Shown one piece after another: positions 17,071 to 25,353 of a stretch of 64,000 nt of DNA; the first letter of the stretch is position 1; each line of letters opens with the position of its first letter. The stretch is from Tardiphaga sp. P9-11 (lineage in GTDB: Bacteria > Pseudomonadota > Alphaproteobacteria > Rhizobiales > Xanthobacteraceae): NCBI RefSeq assembly GCF_008329525.1, contig NZ_NPKQ01000004.1, positions 62,001 through 126,000 on the forward strand. Direction: 5' to 3'. The position numbers were made by a program, and so were the translations under genes. The notes under the pieces are model-generated. The model was given only the letters and a program-made list of their open reading frames with translations. It did no database searches and had not been told where the DNA came from.

Positions 17071-17485
17071 GTGCGGAACGCCGGGTGCCCGTTGCACCCT
17101 TGGGCCTGATGCGATGCGGTCTTCCGCAATAGTGAATGCATCAGGACTTTCGGACGCGCCGAGCAAGTGCCCAGCGTTCCGCACGCGGTGTTGTTTCGGT
17201 TGCCTGCACTTTGCCATGGTGCCGAGTCCATCACACCAATTTACAGGCCCAAGGCGAGGGGCCAGGGAGCCTCAAACAACCGGAACGGATTTCTCGGATG
17301 AGGTCGTCCGTCCCGTGATCTGCAGGTGGCCACCGCAAGACAAACCGTGCCGCCTGTCCCGCGGACAGACGATCCGGCCTGCCCGAAGACAGCCGTCCCC
17401 ACATATCCCGTGACGCCGCATCTCCGGCGTCCACCGCATCCCACCCCGCGAACGTGACGATCGCGATCGCCCCTCTCGGTGGGGC
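17071..17485. repeat. Highly structured non-coding element, cloverleaf-like; probable dispersed repeat or ncRNA
   Basis: No credible gene lies between 16880 and 17592. Inside, an 11-bp closing stem (17071-17081 with 17174-17184) encloses three perfect hairpins: 17083-17099 (GGGTGC/GCACCC), 17105-17145 (CCTGATGC/GCATCAGG with an inner GCGG-tctt-CCGC) and 17150-17162 (TCGG/CCGA). Further stems follow at 17246-17263, 17354-17368 (CTGTCC/GGACAG), 17412-17431 (GACGCCG/CGGCGTC) and 17469-17485 (GCCCC/GGGGC). From memory, translations of this kind of sequence recur as spurious short proteins across Bradyrhizobium genomes, pointing to a multi-copy element; this was not checked. An AT-rich stretch (about 17495-17560) follows before panC. 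Confidence 0.6.
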
Positions 17486-17592
17486 AGGACGATGAGGAAA
17501 ATAATCAATGCAGGGATATTGTCAAGATTAAATAGGAAAAAATATTTGAGCGCTGTCTTGGCCGATGCATGAGGCCCCCTGACGACAGCCCG

Positions 17593-18444
17593 TCACACTC
17601 CGATATTGTCGATCAGCCGTGTCTTGCCGATCCTTGCAGCCACCAGTAGTCGCACCGGGCCATCCTGCATCGAGGTCACGGGCGCGAGTGACTCCGCATG
17701 GCGTGCTTCAAAGTAGTCGAGTACGAAGCCGGCTGCGGTGATCATCGCGGCGCCGCCCGCCATGGCGGTCTCGAAACGATCGCCCGCCTTCAGGCGCTTT
17801 GCGGTTTCCTTCATCGCGCGATAAAGCACCGGCGCCGTGGCGCGGTCTTCCGGCGAGAGATAGATGTTGCGCGACGACATCGCGAGACCGTCGCGCTCGC
17901 GGATCGTGGTGGCGCCGGTTACCTTGACGCCGAGATCGAGGTCCCGTGCCATGCGCGTGACGACCTTGAGCTGCTGGTAGTCCTTCTCCCCGAAGAACGC
18001 CATGTCCGGTCGCACCTGCGTGAACAGCTTGCCGACGACCGTGGCGACGCCACCGAAGAAATGCGGGCGGAAGCGATCCTCGAGGTCGGCGGTGGCGGGG
18101 CCTCCGGTCGTGATCTTCGTTGCGAAGCCTTCCGGATACATGACCTTGGCGTCGGGATTCCAGATCAGGTCGACGCCGGCTTCGGTGAGCTTGGCGACGT
18201 CGCTCTTCCAGGTTCGCGGATAGGAGCCGAAGTCCTCGGTCGGGGCGAACTGCGTTGGATTGACGAAAATCGACACTACGACCTTGCTGGCGCGGCGCTG
18301 GGCGAGGCGGACGAGCGAGACGTGGCCGTCATGCAGCGCCCCCATGGTCGGCACCAGGCCGATGGTCGCCTTGCGTGCCCGCAGGCCTTCGAGCGCCTTG
18401 CGGAGGGCGGGCAGGGTGCGGGCGACGATCGGAGTGCGGGGCAT
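17593..18444 (-). CDS. panC: Pantothenate synthetase (pantoate-beta-alanine ligase)
   Basis: A 283-residue cytoplasmic enzyme that joins pantoate and beta-alanine using ATP, the last step of pantothenate synthesis. The nucleotidyltransferase motifs are intact: [11 protein letters not shown] (HxGH site), [17 protein letters not shown], and the KMSKS-like [14 protein letters not shown]. The length is standard. The open frame continues 66 codons upstream to 18642, but the family starts at [11 protein letters not shown] (ATG at 18444), with only a modest AGAACGAG ahead. No panB is adjacent. The gene is divergent from mipZ. Confidence 0.95.
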   Translation of the reverse strand: MPRTPIVARTLPALRKALEGLRARKATIGLVPTMGALHDGHVSLVRLAQRRASKVVVSIFVNPTQFAPTEDFGSYPRTWKSDVAKLTEAGVDLIWNPDAKVMYPEGFATKITTGGPATADLEDRFRPHFFGGVATVVGKLFTQVRPDMAFFGEKDYQQLKVVTRMARDLDLGVKVTGATTIRERDGLAMSSRNIYLSPEDRATAPVLYRAMKETAKRLKAGDRFETAMAGGAAMITAAGFVLDYFEARHAESLAPVTSMQDGPVRLLVAARIGKTRLIDNIGV

Positions 18445-18677
18445 TGCGGCTCGTTCTTGTTGTTGGCTGCGGCGGGTGAGGGCGTGCGCGCCCTGCTTAT
18501 CAAAGCTCGCGGGATCACCCAAGCCTCCCGATCCCAGGCTGCGGGTGTCTCGATGCCGCAACCGGCAGCTGAGATTCATGATTAAGCGCGGCTGATCGCC
18601 CGGAGAGCAGGATGCCCCTGTATTTAGCTTGACCCTTGCCACGCCTCGCGATTTGAAGATGATCGAGGGATCGCGCG

Positions 18678-19601
18678 ATGTTGATGCAAACCACCCAGGG
18701 ACAGTCCGGCACGGCGCATGTGGTTGTGCTTGGCAATGAGAAGGGCGGGTCGGGCAAATCGACCACTGCGCTTCATATTGCCGTGGCGCTGCTGAAGGCT
18801 GGTCAGCGCGTCGCTACTATCGATCTTGACAGCCGTCAGCAGAGCTTCACGCGCTATATCGCCAACCGCGCGGGCTGGGCGCAGAGCGCCGGGCTTGCGC
18901 TGGAAGTGCCGACCCATAGCTGCGTCAAGCTCGGCGAGACGATGCAGATCGCCGACAACGAAGCTTTCGAACTCGATCAGTTCATGACCGCGGTGAGCGC
19001 GGTGGAACGAACTCATCATTTCATCGTCATCGATACGCCGGGCAGCGATACCTATCTGATGCGTCTGGCGCATTCGATGGCCGATACGTTGGTGACGCCG
19101 ATCAATGACAGCTTCCTCGATTTCGACGTGCTCGGCACCGTCGATGCCGCAAGCTACAAGGTGACCGGCGAGAGCCACTATTCGAAGATGGCGCGTGAGG
19201 CGCGGCGCAAGCGCCGTCAGCACGATGGCTCCACCACAGACTGGATCGTGGTGCGCAACCGGCTCTCGATGCTCGGCTCGCGCAACAAGATGCTGGTCGC
19301 CGGCGTCCTCGATCAACTCTCGCTGCAACTCGGTTTCCGCGCCATCGACGGTCTCGCCGAGCGCGTGATGTATCGTGAGTTCTTCCCGCGTGGCCTGACG
19401 GCGCTCGACGATCTCAACGAAGCCACGCTCGGGCGTCGTCCGAGCATGGGCCATGTCACCGCGCGCGAGGAAGTCATCGAACTGCTCCGCAAGTTGAAGC
19501 TGCCGCTCGATGAGCGTGGCCGTCGCCGCGCCGCCAACCGCGCCGAGTGGTTTGCCCAGGTCGACAAGCCGCTGGATGTTCACGACATCCTTGGCAACTG
19601 A
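18678..19601 (+). CDS. mipZ: MipZ-type ParA family ATPase, division-plane positioning
   Basis: A 307-residue ParA/MinD-superfamily ATPase. The deviant Walker [12 protein letters not shown] (20-30) carries the signature Lys22; [17 protein letters not shown] is the MipZ-type switch segment, and [10 protein letters not shown] the switch II. The internal [12 protein letters not shown] and FREFFP-like region ([15 protein letters not shown]) follow the MipZ pattern. In Caulobacter, MipZ forms bipolar gradients with ParB and blocks FtsZ assembly near the poles; the same role is expected here. Neither ParB nor FtsZ is nearby, as is usual. GAGGGATC precedes the ATG; a second ATG lies two codons in. 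Confidence 0.92.
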   Translation: MLMQTTQGQSGTAHVVVLGNEKGGSGKSTTALHIAVALLKAGQRVATIDLDSRQQSFTRYIANRAGWAQSAGLALEVPTHSCVKLGETMQIADNEAFELDQFMTAVSAVERTHHFIVIDTPGSDTYLMRLAHSMADTLVTPINDSFLDFDVLGTVDAASYKVTGESHYSKMAREARRKRRQHDGSTTDWIVVRNRLSMLGSRNKMLVAGVLDQLSLQLGFRAIDGLAERVMYREFFPRGLTALDDLNEATLGRRPSMGHVTAREEVIELLRKLKLPLDERGRRRAANRAEWFAQVDKPLDVHDILGN

Positions 19602-19995
19602 GTCGCGCCCGCCGATTAAAGCCGGCGCTGTCCGTTCGGCAGGTTATGAACGATTACGCACTCAACTTCGTCTTCACAGGACGGGTATCATTTTCTGCAC
19701 CCAGGGAACGAGTAGCCCGTCCGACAGTTGGTTTGTCGTTGAAATCAGGGCGTTTTTGAAATTCCGATCTCTTGCGAAACTCGTTCAAAATCGCTCAATT
19801 TGACCATGGCTTTCTTTAGCAGCTGCACAAGAAACGGGTGCAACGCACAATAACATGGCTCGGAATTCACAATATTTAGCCTTTCTGTCACCGAGCTGTG
19901 ACATATATGCTGTTGAAGCAGCCGCTTGAGGGTCATCCGACCCCATAAGTGTTGTAGCCGGCCGAGACTTACTAACCGGCCGATCAGGGACGAAC
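19602..19995. other. 394-base intergenic region, no gene seen
   Basis: No reading frame here has protein character. There is one GGAAC-N17-GTT match at 19705-19729 on the plus strand, but it lies about 270 bases before the next start codon and may be chance. Near 19957 the sequence CCGGCC occurs twice with 16 bases between the copies, just before the hydrolase ribosome site. Confidence 0.4.
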
Positions 19996-20871
19996 ATGAA
20001 ACGCGGACTACTCATTCTGCTTTCGGTTTGCGTGCTGGCCACCGCCGCGTACTTCACCGCGTCGAAATGGGCGATCCGGCATGAGACGCTGACGTTCTTC
20101 GATGCGTCGCGTAACCGTCCTGTGCAGGTGGACGTGGCCGTTCGTCGCGACAAGGAAATGCAGGCCAATGCGGGCATGATTACCTTGCCAGTCGCAGTTC
20201 TCAATCATGGCAATACCGTCAAGTTCACCGAGTATTCGTTTCTCGCCAACGTGTTCGCGGCGCGCGGCTATATGGCCGTGAGCATTCAGCACGATCTCGA
20301 TACCGATGCTCCGCTGGTAACCAAGGTCGGCGAGCTCTATGTCGGACGCCTGCCGGTATATGAGCGCGGCGTTGAGAACATCCAGTTCGCGGTCAAGGAG
20401 CTGAAGAAGATTCAGCCGAACTCGGACTACGATCATCTGACCATGGTCGGTCATTCCAACGGCGGCGACATCTCGATGTTCTTCGCCAAGGAATTCCCGA
20501 ACCAGGTGAAGAAGGTCGTGACGCTGGATAATCTGCGCGTGCCGTTCATGACCGATGGCAAATTCAAGATCCTGTCGTTCCGTTCGCACGATACGGTGTT
20601 CAAGCCGGATCCCGGTGTCGTGCCGGATGACGAGATCTGCGAGAAGGCCGGTATCACGGTCGTCAACACTGGCGCGCAGCATACCGACATGAGCGATCGT
20701 GGTCCGGAAACCCTGAAGACCAAGATTCAGGGGCTGCTCGACAAGTTCCTTGACGACGACAGCAAGCTGTCGCCGGTCACCGGCAAGCCGAAGATCATCG
20801 AGCAGCCCGCTCAGCAGAGCAATGCTGCTGACCCGAGCAAGATCGCGCAGTATACGCCAAGCGTGAACTGA
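19996..20871 (+). CDS. Membrane-anchored or secreted alpha/beta hydrolase
   Basis: A 291-residue protein with an N-terminal hydrophobic segment (residues 4-22) acting as signal or anchor. The hydrolase core shows VAVLNHGNTV, FAARGYMAVSIQHD and the nucleophile elbow MVGHSNGGD (Ser about 155), followed by a candidate acid in LSFRSHDTV and a His in TGAQHTDMSD. The C-terminal 40 residues are polar and low complexity (PAQQSNAADPSK). This resembles small dienelactone hydrolase/chlorophyllase-like exported enzymes; the substrate is unknown. The ATG at 19996 follows CAGGGACG. Confidence 0.75.
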   Translation: MKRGLLILLSVCVLATAAYFTASKWAIRHETLTFFDASRNRPVQVDVAVRRDKEMQANAGMITLPVAVLNHGNTVKFTEYSFLANVFAARGYMAVSIQHDLDTDAPLVTKVGELYVGRLPVYERGVENIQFAVKELKKIQPNSDYDHLTMVGHSNGGDISMFFAKEFPNQVKKVVTLDNLRVPFMTDGKFKILSFRSHDTVFKPDPGVVPDDEICEKAGITVVNTGAQHTDMSDRGPETLKTKIQGLLDKFLDDDSKLSPVTGKPKIIEQPAQQSNAADPSKIAQYTPSVN

Positions 20872-20941
20872 GTCCTGTGCTGCGCGGTTGACCGCGCGGC
20901 CCATGCTCGCCACATGAAGCTTGCAGCAAGCGCGAGTTCAA

Positions 20942-21664
20942 ATGGCCAGCGATCCCACCATTCCCAAATCGAAGACCGATACGCTGACCCAACCGTCGGC
21001 ATCGGCCGACATCGCGGCATTTGTAGCAAAGGCCAAGGCGATGGCGTCACATGCGGCGGGCGGGCGCGGACGGCTCGTGTTCGCGCTTGATGCAACGATG
21101 AGCCGGCAGCCGACCTGGGACATGGCCTGCGCGCTGCAGGCCGATATGTTTCGCGAGGCGGCGTTGATTGGCAGTCTCGATATCCGTCTCGTCTATTTCC
21201 GTGGCCTCGGCGAGTGTCGCGCGACCGGCTGGATTTCGGACACCGCGCAACTGGCACGGCTGATGAGCAAGATCTCCTGCCGGGGTGGACACACGCAGAT
21301 CGGCAAGGTGCTGTCGGAGACGCGGCGCGAGGCGGTGGCCTCCGGCGTGCGGGCGCTGGTGTTCGTGGGCGACGCCATGGAAGAGTCCATCGACGAGCTC
21401 TGTGCGCGGGCTGGTGAACTCGGTCTGCTGAAAGTGCCGGTCTTCATGTTCCAGGAAGGGCAAGACCCTGTGGCCGAACAGGCATTTCGCGAGATTGCAC
21501 GGCTGACCGGTGGTGCCTGGTGCCGGTTCGATCCGGGAGCCGCTGCGCAGCTCCGCGAATTGCTGCGCGCGGTAGCGGCCTATGCCGCTGGCGGACGGGA
21601 AGCGCTGACGCGGCTGGCGTCGTCGGCGCCGGGTGCGGCAAAGCTGCTCGGCCAGATGAGGTAA
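20942..21664 (+). CDS. VWA-like protein
   Basis: A 240-residue soluble protein with the outline of a von Willebrand A domain: LVFALDATMSRQPTWD is a MIDAS-like start (DxTxS), followed by the strand LDIRLVYFRG, CRGGHTQIGKVL where the MIDAS Thr is expected, and ALVFVGDAMEESIDEL for the acidic loop. Homologues in Bradyrhizobium are annotated only as VWA-domain or hypothetical. The ATG at 20942 is preferred over the TTG at 20921. The next gene in the same direction encodes a membrane J-domain protein about 100 bases away across a tandem repeat; a joint role is possible but unproven. Confidence 0.65.
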   Translation: MASDPTIPKSKTDTLTQPSASADIAAFVAKAKAMASHAAGGRGRLVFALDATMSRQPTWDMACALQADMFREAALIGSLDIRLVYFRGLGECRATGWISDTAQLARLMSKISCRGGHTQIGKVLSETRREAVASGVRALVFVGDAMEESIDELCARAGELGLLKVPVFMFQEGQDPVAEQAFREIARLTGGAWCRFDPGAAAQLRELLRAVAAYAAGGREALTRLASSAPGAAKLLGQMR

Positions 21665-21677
21665 GCCGCCTTGACGT

Positions 21678-21736
21678 AAGGCCTGGCTTCCAAGGCCTGG
21701 CGTTCGAAAGCCTGGCGTTCCAAGGCTTGGCTTTCA
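21678..21736 (+). repeat. Tandem repeat, four units of 14-15 bases
   Basis: Four imperfect direct copies of AAGGCCTGGCGTTCC at 21678, 21692, 21707 and 21722 fill the gap between the VWA-like gene and the J-domain gene, ending about 30 bases before the latter's ATG. It may vary in copy number between strains. Confidence 0.75.
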
Positions 21737-21766
21737 TCGCGGGCGGCAACCGACTATCTAAAGCTC

Positions 21767-22492
21767 ATGCCTACTTTGATCGCCGGCGCGCTCGCCGTCT
21801 TCGTGCTCTACATGCTGCTGCAGATGTTCCGCTCGGCCAACCCGGCGCTACTGGCGCGCGGTATCAAGCTGGCCGGCGGCGTGCTGGCGCTGGCTGTGGC
21901 GGCATTCACCGGGATCAAGGGCGAACTGGCCGTGGCGATCCCGCTCGGGATCTTCGGTGCGGGTCTCTTGGGCTGGGCGCCGTTCGGCACCGCGGGGTTC
22001 GGCAATATCGGCGGCATGTTCGGGGGCGGGACCAAATCGTCCGGCCAGACCTCGCAGGTCCGTTCCGCATTTCTCGACATGACCCTCGATCACGACAGCG
22101 GTCAGCTCAGCGGACGGATCGTCGCCGGCCCCTATGCCGGGCAATCGCTCGATGCATTCGACCTGCCGCAACTGGCGGCGATGATGGCCGGCTTCGACGC
22201 CGAGAGCGTGGCGCTACTTGAAAGTTATCTTGACCGCCGGTTTCCCGCATGGCGTCAGAACGCGCAGGGCGATACGGCAGGGCGGTACGACCGCGCGACG
22301 TCTGGCAGTAAAATGACGGAGGAGGAGGCCTATCAGATCCTTGGCGTGAAGCCGGGTGCGACCCGCGACGAGATCAGCCGCGCGCACCGATCCCTCATGA
22401 AGAAACTGCATCCCGATCAGGGGGGCTCGACGTACCTCGCGGCCCGGGTCAACGAGGCCAAGGACACTCTGCTTCGCACGCATCGCAGCTAA
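21767..22492 (+). CDS. Membrane-anchored DnaJ-domain protein
   Basis: A 241-residue protein: N-terminal hydrophobic helices (residues 1-20, 33-50 and 54-75), a soluble middle with a conserved patch (MTLDHDSGQLSGRIVAGPYA), and a C-terminal J domain (about 183-241) whose helices II and III flank His215-Pro-Asp, needed to stimulate DnaK. The layout, membrane anchor first and J domain last, recalls TIM14/DNAJC19-type co-chaperones and DjlA-like proteins; it probably recruits DnaK to the inner membrane. The J domain ends the protein without Gly/Phe or zinc regions. Confidence 0.88.
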   Translation: MPTLIAGALAVFVLYMLLQMFRSANPALLARGIKLAGGVLALAVAAFTGIKGELAVAIPLGIFGAGLLGWAPFGTAGFGNIGGMFGGGTKSSGQTSQVRSAFLDMTLDHDSGQLSGRIVAGPYAGQSLDAFDLPQLAAMMAGFDAESVALLESYLDRRFPAWRQNAQGDTAGRYDRATSGSKMTEEEAYQILGVKPGATRDEISRAHRSLMKKLHPDQGGSTYLAARVNEAKDTLLRTHRS

Positions 22493-22657
22493 CTCCAGCA
22501 CGCTTTTACGCTACAACTGCGAGCAGCTTCCGTTTCTCTGAGAACGCCTCATCGCCCACCGTTGTCCGGCATGGTCGATCAATCCCCTGTCTGAATTTGT
22601 ACCGCCTAAGTCTTGACGAGAAGTTGTCGCTACGGGAATTTATGGTGACCAAAAGCA

Positions 22658-22685
22658 AAATGGCCGGGACGATGTCCCGGCCATT
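22658..22685 (-). terminator. Rho-independent terminator of the DD-carboxypeptidase gene
   Basis: A perfect 13-bp stem (AAATGGCCGGGAC / GTCCCGGCCATTT) with a GAT loop, followed on the minus strand by TTTTGCTTTTGG. It lies 37 bases after the carboxypeptidase stop codon. Confidence 0.85.
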
Positions 22686-22722
22686 TGCGTATCCGACGGT
22701 GTCAGTCGATCAGTTCTTGCGA

Positions 22723-24549
22723 TCAGTTCTTGATGGTGATGCAGGAGATTTCGGAGCGCTTCAGGGTCTTGCAGATGGCTTCGGCTTTTTCGCGGTCGAG
22801 GCCGGCGAAGCGGGCACGGTAGAGCTTCCTGTCGCCCTTGCCGACGACGGCTTCAGTGAACGGGTCGGCCTTGCCAAGGAGGCCGCGGGCCTGTTCACGC
22901 GCAGCGTCGAGGCGGGTCCGTGCCTCGCTCTCGCTCTCCAGTGCGCCGACCTGAATGATCCAGCCGGTGTGGCTTGCGGCGGGCTTGATGGCGCCGCCCT
23001 GTTGTACGGCCTGCGGAGCGGGAGCCTGAGGGGCTGGCGCGGTACGTGGGGCAGGGTCGGCGGCATAGGCCATCTGGGTGCCGCCCTGGGCGCTTCCCTG
23101 AGCCGGCAGAACGCCGAGAAGTCCATTGCCGGTCCCGAAGCCTGCCGGCTGGCGGGGCATCTCCGAGCGTGCGTAGAGCGAATTGGTGGTCTCGGGCGAG
23201 CGGGCGGTGGGCTCAGAGCGCGCCGTGATGGCGTTGGTCGTGGCCGGAGGGGCGGGCTGCTCGCCGCCAGCGGAGGCCAGCTTGTACTGACCGGACTTGA
23301 CCTGAACGGTGCGGACGCGAACCGGCTTCATCGGCTCCGACGAGCCGGGAATGGTCGAGATGGGCTCGGACTGGATGACGCCTGAATTCAGCGGGCCGGG
23401 TTCTGGCTTGCGCGCCTGCGGCAACGGCGCTGCCGGGGGCAGGGCTGCAGTGGCGGCAGCGAAGACGGATGGGCGGGCAACCGGTGCGGCGGGACGAACT
23501 GGAGCCTCAGCGACTGGCTCGGCGGAGACGGGCGCAGCGGCTGCCACCTGGATGGCGCCATTGAGCTGTTTGGTTTCGGTCGGACGCGACTTGGCCTCGG
23601 CTTCGGCGACCTCGGTCGCGGCTTCGGACGGGTTGCGCTCGGTAATCGCGGCCACGGTACGGCGGGTGGCGCCCTTGTCCAGGTTCTCGGCAAGCAGGTT
23701 GCGCATGGCGGCGTCACGTGCGCCGCCGCTGCGGCCGCCGAGGACGACGCCAACCAGGTGGCGGTTGCCGCGCTTCATGGACGAGACGAGGTTGAAGCCG
23801 GAGGCGCGGGTGTAACCGGTCTTGATGCCGTCGACGCCTTCGACTGACCCGATCAGGCGATTGTGGTTGCGAATGTTGCGGCCGCGATAATTGAAGGAGG
23901 CGGTGGCAAAGTAGCGGTAATAACGCGGGAAGCGATCCTGGATGGCACGGCCGAGCGTGGATTGATCGCGGGCTGTGGTGACCTGATCGTCGTCTGGCAG
24001 GCCGGAGGCGTTGCGATAGACGGTGCGGCTCATGCCGAGCGCACGGGCCTTCTTGGTCATCAGCTTGGCGAAATCGTCTTCGTCACCGGCAATGGCTTCG
24101 GCGATCACCACGGCGGCGTCGTTGGCGGAGCGGGTCACCAGCGCCTTGATGGCGTCCTCGACACGCAGCGTCTGACCGGGGCGCAGACCAAGTTTGGTCG
24201 GAGCCTGCACGGAGGCGTGCTGCGAGACGTCCATTTCGCTGTCGAGGGTGAGCTTGCCGGATTCCAGCTTCTCGAACAGCATGTACAGCGTCATGATCTT
24301 GGTCAGCGACGCCGGATGCCGTGAGCCATCGGGATTGTTGGACGAGAGAACCGCACCGGAATTGCCATCGACAATGATCGAGGAGAAAGCGGGATTGTAG
24401 CTCGAGACACGTGCGACGTGGCTTCGCGATTTATGTCGGCGGCGGGCATCCGCGCTGTCAGTCGTAAAGATGACGGCGATGCTGAGCGTTGCCAGCCCAA
24501 GAGCGCACACCCGCAAGGTGCGCGACGAAGCAAACGTTGTGCGAAGCAT
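22723..24549 (-). CDS. D-alanyl-D-alanine carboxypeptidase (PBP5/DacF family) with C-terminal SPOR domain
   Basis: A 608-residue exported peptidoglycan enzyme that trims the terminal D-Ala from pentapeptides. The signal/anchor helix is at 12-30. The penicillin-binding fold carries Ser81-Leu-Thr-Lys84 (SxxK), Ser141-Ala-Asn143 (SxN) and Lys243-Thr-Gly (KTG). After the catalytic part comes a linker of about 220 residues rich in Pro, Ala, Glu and Thr, then a SPOR domain (from about 528: GWIIQVGALESESEA...YRARFAGLDREKA), which binds denuded glycan at the septum. The fusion suggests division-site targeting. GGGGAAG precedes the ATG. A strong terminator follows. Confidence 0.93.
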   Translation of the reverse strand: MLRTTFASSRTLRVCALGLATLSIAVIFTTDSADARRRHKSRSHVARVSSYNPAFSSIIVDGNSGAVLSSNNPDGSRHPASLTKIMTLYMLFEKLESGKLTLDSEMDVSQHASVQAPTKLGLRPGQTLRVEDAIKALVTRSANDAAVVIAEAIAGDEDDFAKLMTKKARALGMSRTVYRNASGLPDDDQVTTARDQSTLGRAIQDRFPRYYRYFATASFNYRGRNIRNHNRLIGSVEGVDGIKTGYTRASGFNLVSSMKRGNRHLVGVVLGGRSGGARDAAMRNLLAENLDKGATRRTVAAITERNPSEAATEVAEAEAKSRPTETKQLNGAIQVAAAAPVSAEPVAEAPVRPAAPVARPSVFAAATAALPPAAPLPQARKPEPGPLNSGVIQSEPISTIPGSSEPMKPVRVRTVQVKSGQYKLASAGGEQPAPPATTNAITARSEPTARSPETTNSLYARSEMPRQPAGFGTGNGLLGVLPAQGSAQGGTQMAYAADPAPRTAPAPQAPAPQAVQQGGAIKPAASHTGWIIQVGALESESEARTRLDAAREQARGLLGKADPFTEAVVGKGDRKLYRARFAGLDREKAEAICKTLKRSEISCITIKN

Positions 24550-24945
24550 GAACTTCCCCGTCAGATCAGTCTCATTCCCCGGATCGTGAGGCTAAATTAT
24601 GCCCAACAACCGAGATGTGTCTCAGTTTTAGGCGTCAGCCTGAGCGATTCTCTCGGCGGGATGGCAGAAGCATACGCGGCCATTCTGGCTAAGAGTATGT
24701 ACTCATGCAGTTTTCAGGCTTTTGGCCCCAACGCACCAATGCAAGAAATCAGCGTAGGTCCGGCGAGTTTCCAAAAGGTTAAGCAACCCTTGCACGCCAC
24801 CCCTGCATTTATCGCCAATGGTAAAAATTGTGCATTGCACAGGATTCTTGACGTCATTGTGCACCGCACGGTAGATGGACCGGTCAGATCAGACCGGGGG
24901 CCACCCGGCCGCGGCTGACCCGTCCAATCCGGGAAAGGATTTGCA
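24550..24945. other. 396-base divergent control region between DD-carboxypeptidase and phasin
   Basis: No gene is visible. The right half carries the phasin control elements, given as a separate entry. The left half should contain the carboxypeptidase promoter, but I see no strong match. A short reading frame across 24418-24918 overlaps the carboxypeptidase gene and has no protein character. Confidence 0.5.
24829..24876 (+). promoter_or_regulatory. Phasin promoter region with two TGCN3GCA sites (candidate PhaR operators)
   Basis: TGTGCATTGCACA (24829-24841) is a perfect dyad containing TGCATTGCA, and TGCACCGCA (24860-24868) is a second TGCN3GCA match 29 bases away, about three helical turns. 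The second lies between a -35-like TTGACG (24848-24853) and a weak -10 region near 24871-24877, where a repressor would block polymerase. The PHA-responsive repressor PhaR of Rhodobacter and Paracoccus recognises such TGC/GCA motifs; application here is inferred. Confidence 0.5.
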
Positions 24946-25281
24946 GTGATCAAGGTCGAAGACATCCAGCAGTACGGCAAGCAGCAGTTCGAGAGTGCAG
25001 TCGCATCGGCGGCCACGCTTCAGAACGGTGCACAGGCTATCGCTGTCGCGGTTGGCGACTACACCAAGAAGTCGTTCGAGGACGGCAACGCCTTCGTGAC
25101 CAAGCTGTCCGGCGTGCAGTCGCTCGACAAGGTGCTTGAAGTGCAGACCGAATACGCCAAGTCGGCCTATGAATCCTTCGTGGCTGAATCGCACAAGATC
25201 AGCGAACTCTATGTCGATCTCGCCAAGCAGGCCTACAAGCCGTTCGAAGGCTTCGTTGCCAAGATGACTCCGGCGCGCTGA
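24946..25281 (+). CDS. Phasin family protein (polyhydroxyalkanoate granule-associated)
   Basis: A 111-residue, mostly helical amphipathic protein with the Phasin_2 pattern: VEDIQQYGKQQFESAVASA at the start, then LDKVLEVQTEYAKSAYESFV, ending in KQAYKPFEGFVAKMTPAR. Phasins coat polyhydroxybutyrate granules and set their size. It starts with GTG, with GGAAAGGA upstream. A perfect terminator follows, so it is monocistronic. Upstream TGCN3GCA motifs suggest repression by a PhaR-type sensor when granules are absent. No pha synthase gene lies in the window. Confidence 0.9.
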   Translation: MIKVEDIQQYGKQQFESAVASAATLQNGAQAIAVAVGDYTKKSFEDGNAFVTKLSGVQSLDKVLEVQTEYAKSAYESFVAESHKISELYVDLAKQAYKPFEGFVAKMTPAR

Positions 25282-25301
25282 CGCGACACGGTTTTCAAAT
25301 C

Positions 25302-25333
25302 AAAACGCCCGGCCGTGATGGCCGGGCGTTTTT
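25302..25333 (+). terminator. Rho-independent terminator of the phasin gene, possibly bidirectional
   Basis: A perfect 13-bp stem (AAAACGCCCGGCC / GGCCGGGCGTTTT) with a GTGAT loop and a T-run on the plus strand. The complementary A-run means it may also serve the convergent gene ending at 25354. Confidence 0.9.
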
Positions 25334-25353
25334 CGTTTGAGATGTGCTCTTTC

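Noticed and set aside
17231-17508. Overlapping minus-strand reading frames of 67-78 codons
   Set aside because: They cover each other in different frames across the structured non-coding element, lack ribosome sites, and look like by-products of its hairpins.
21678-21736. CRISPR array
   Set aside because: Units of 14-15 bases directly abut, without spacers, and no cas genes are present.
22597-23385. A 262-codon plus-strand frame opposite the DD-carboxypeptidase linker
   Set aside because: Lies over the low-complexity linker and SPOR domain of the real gene and crosses its terminator.
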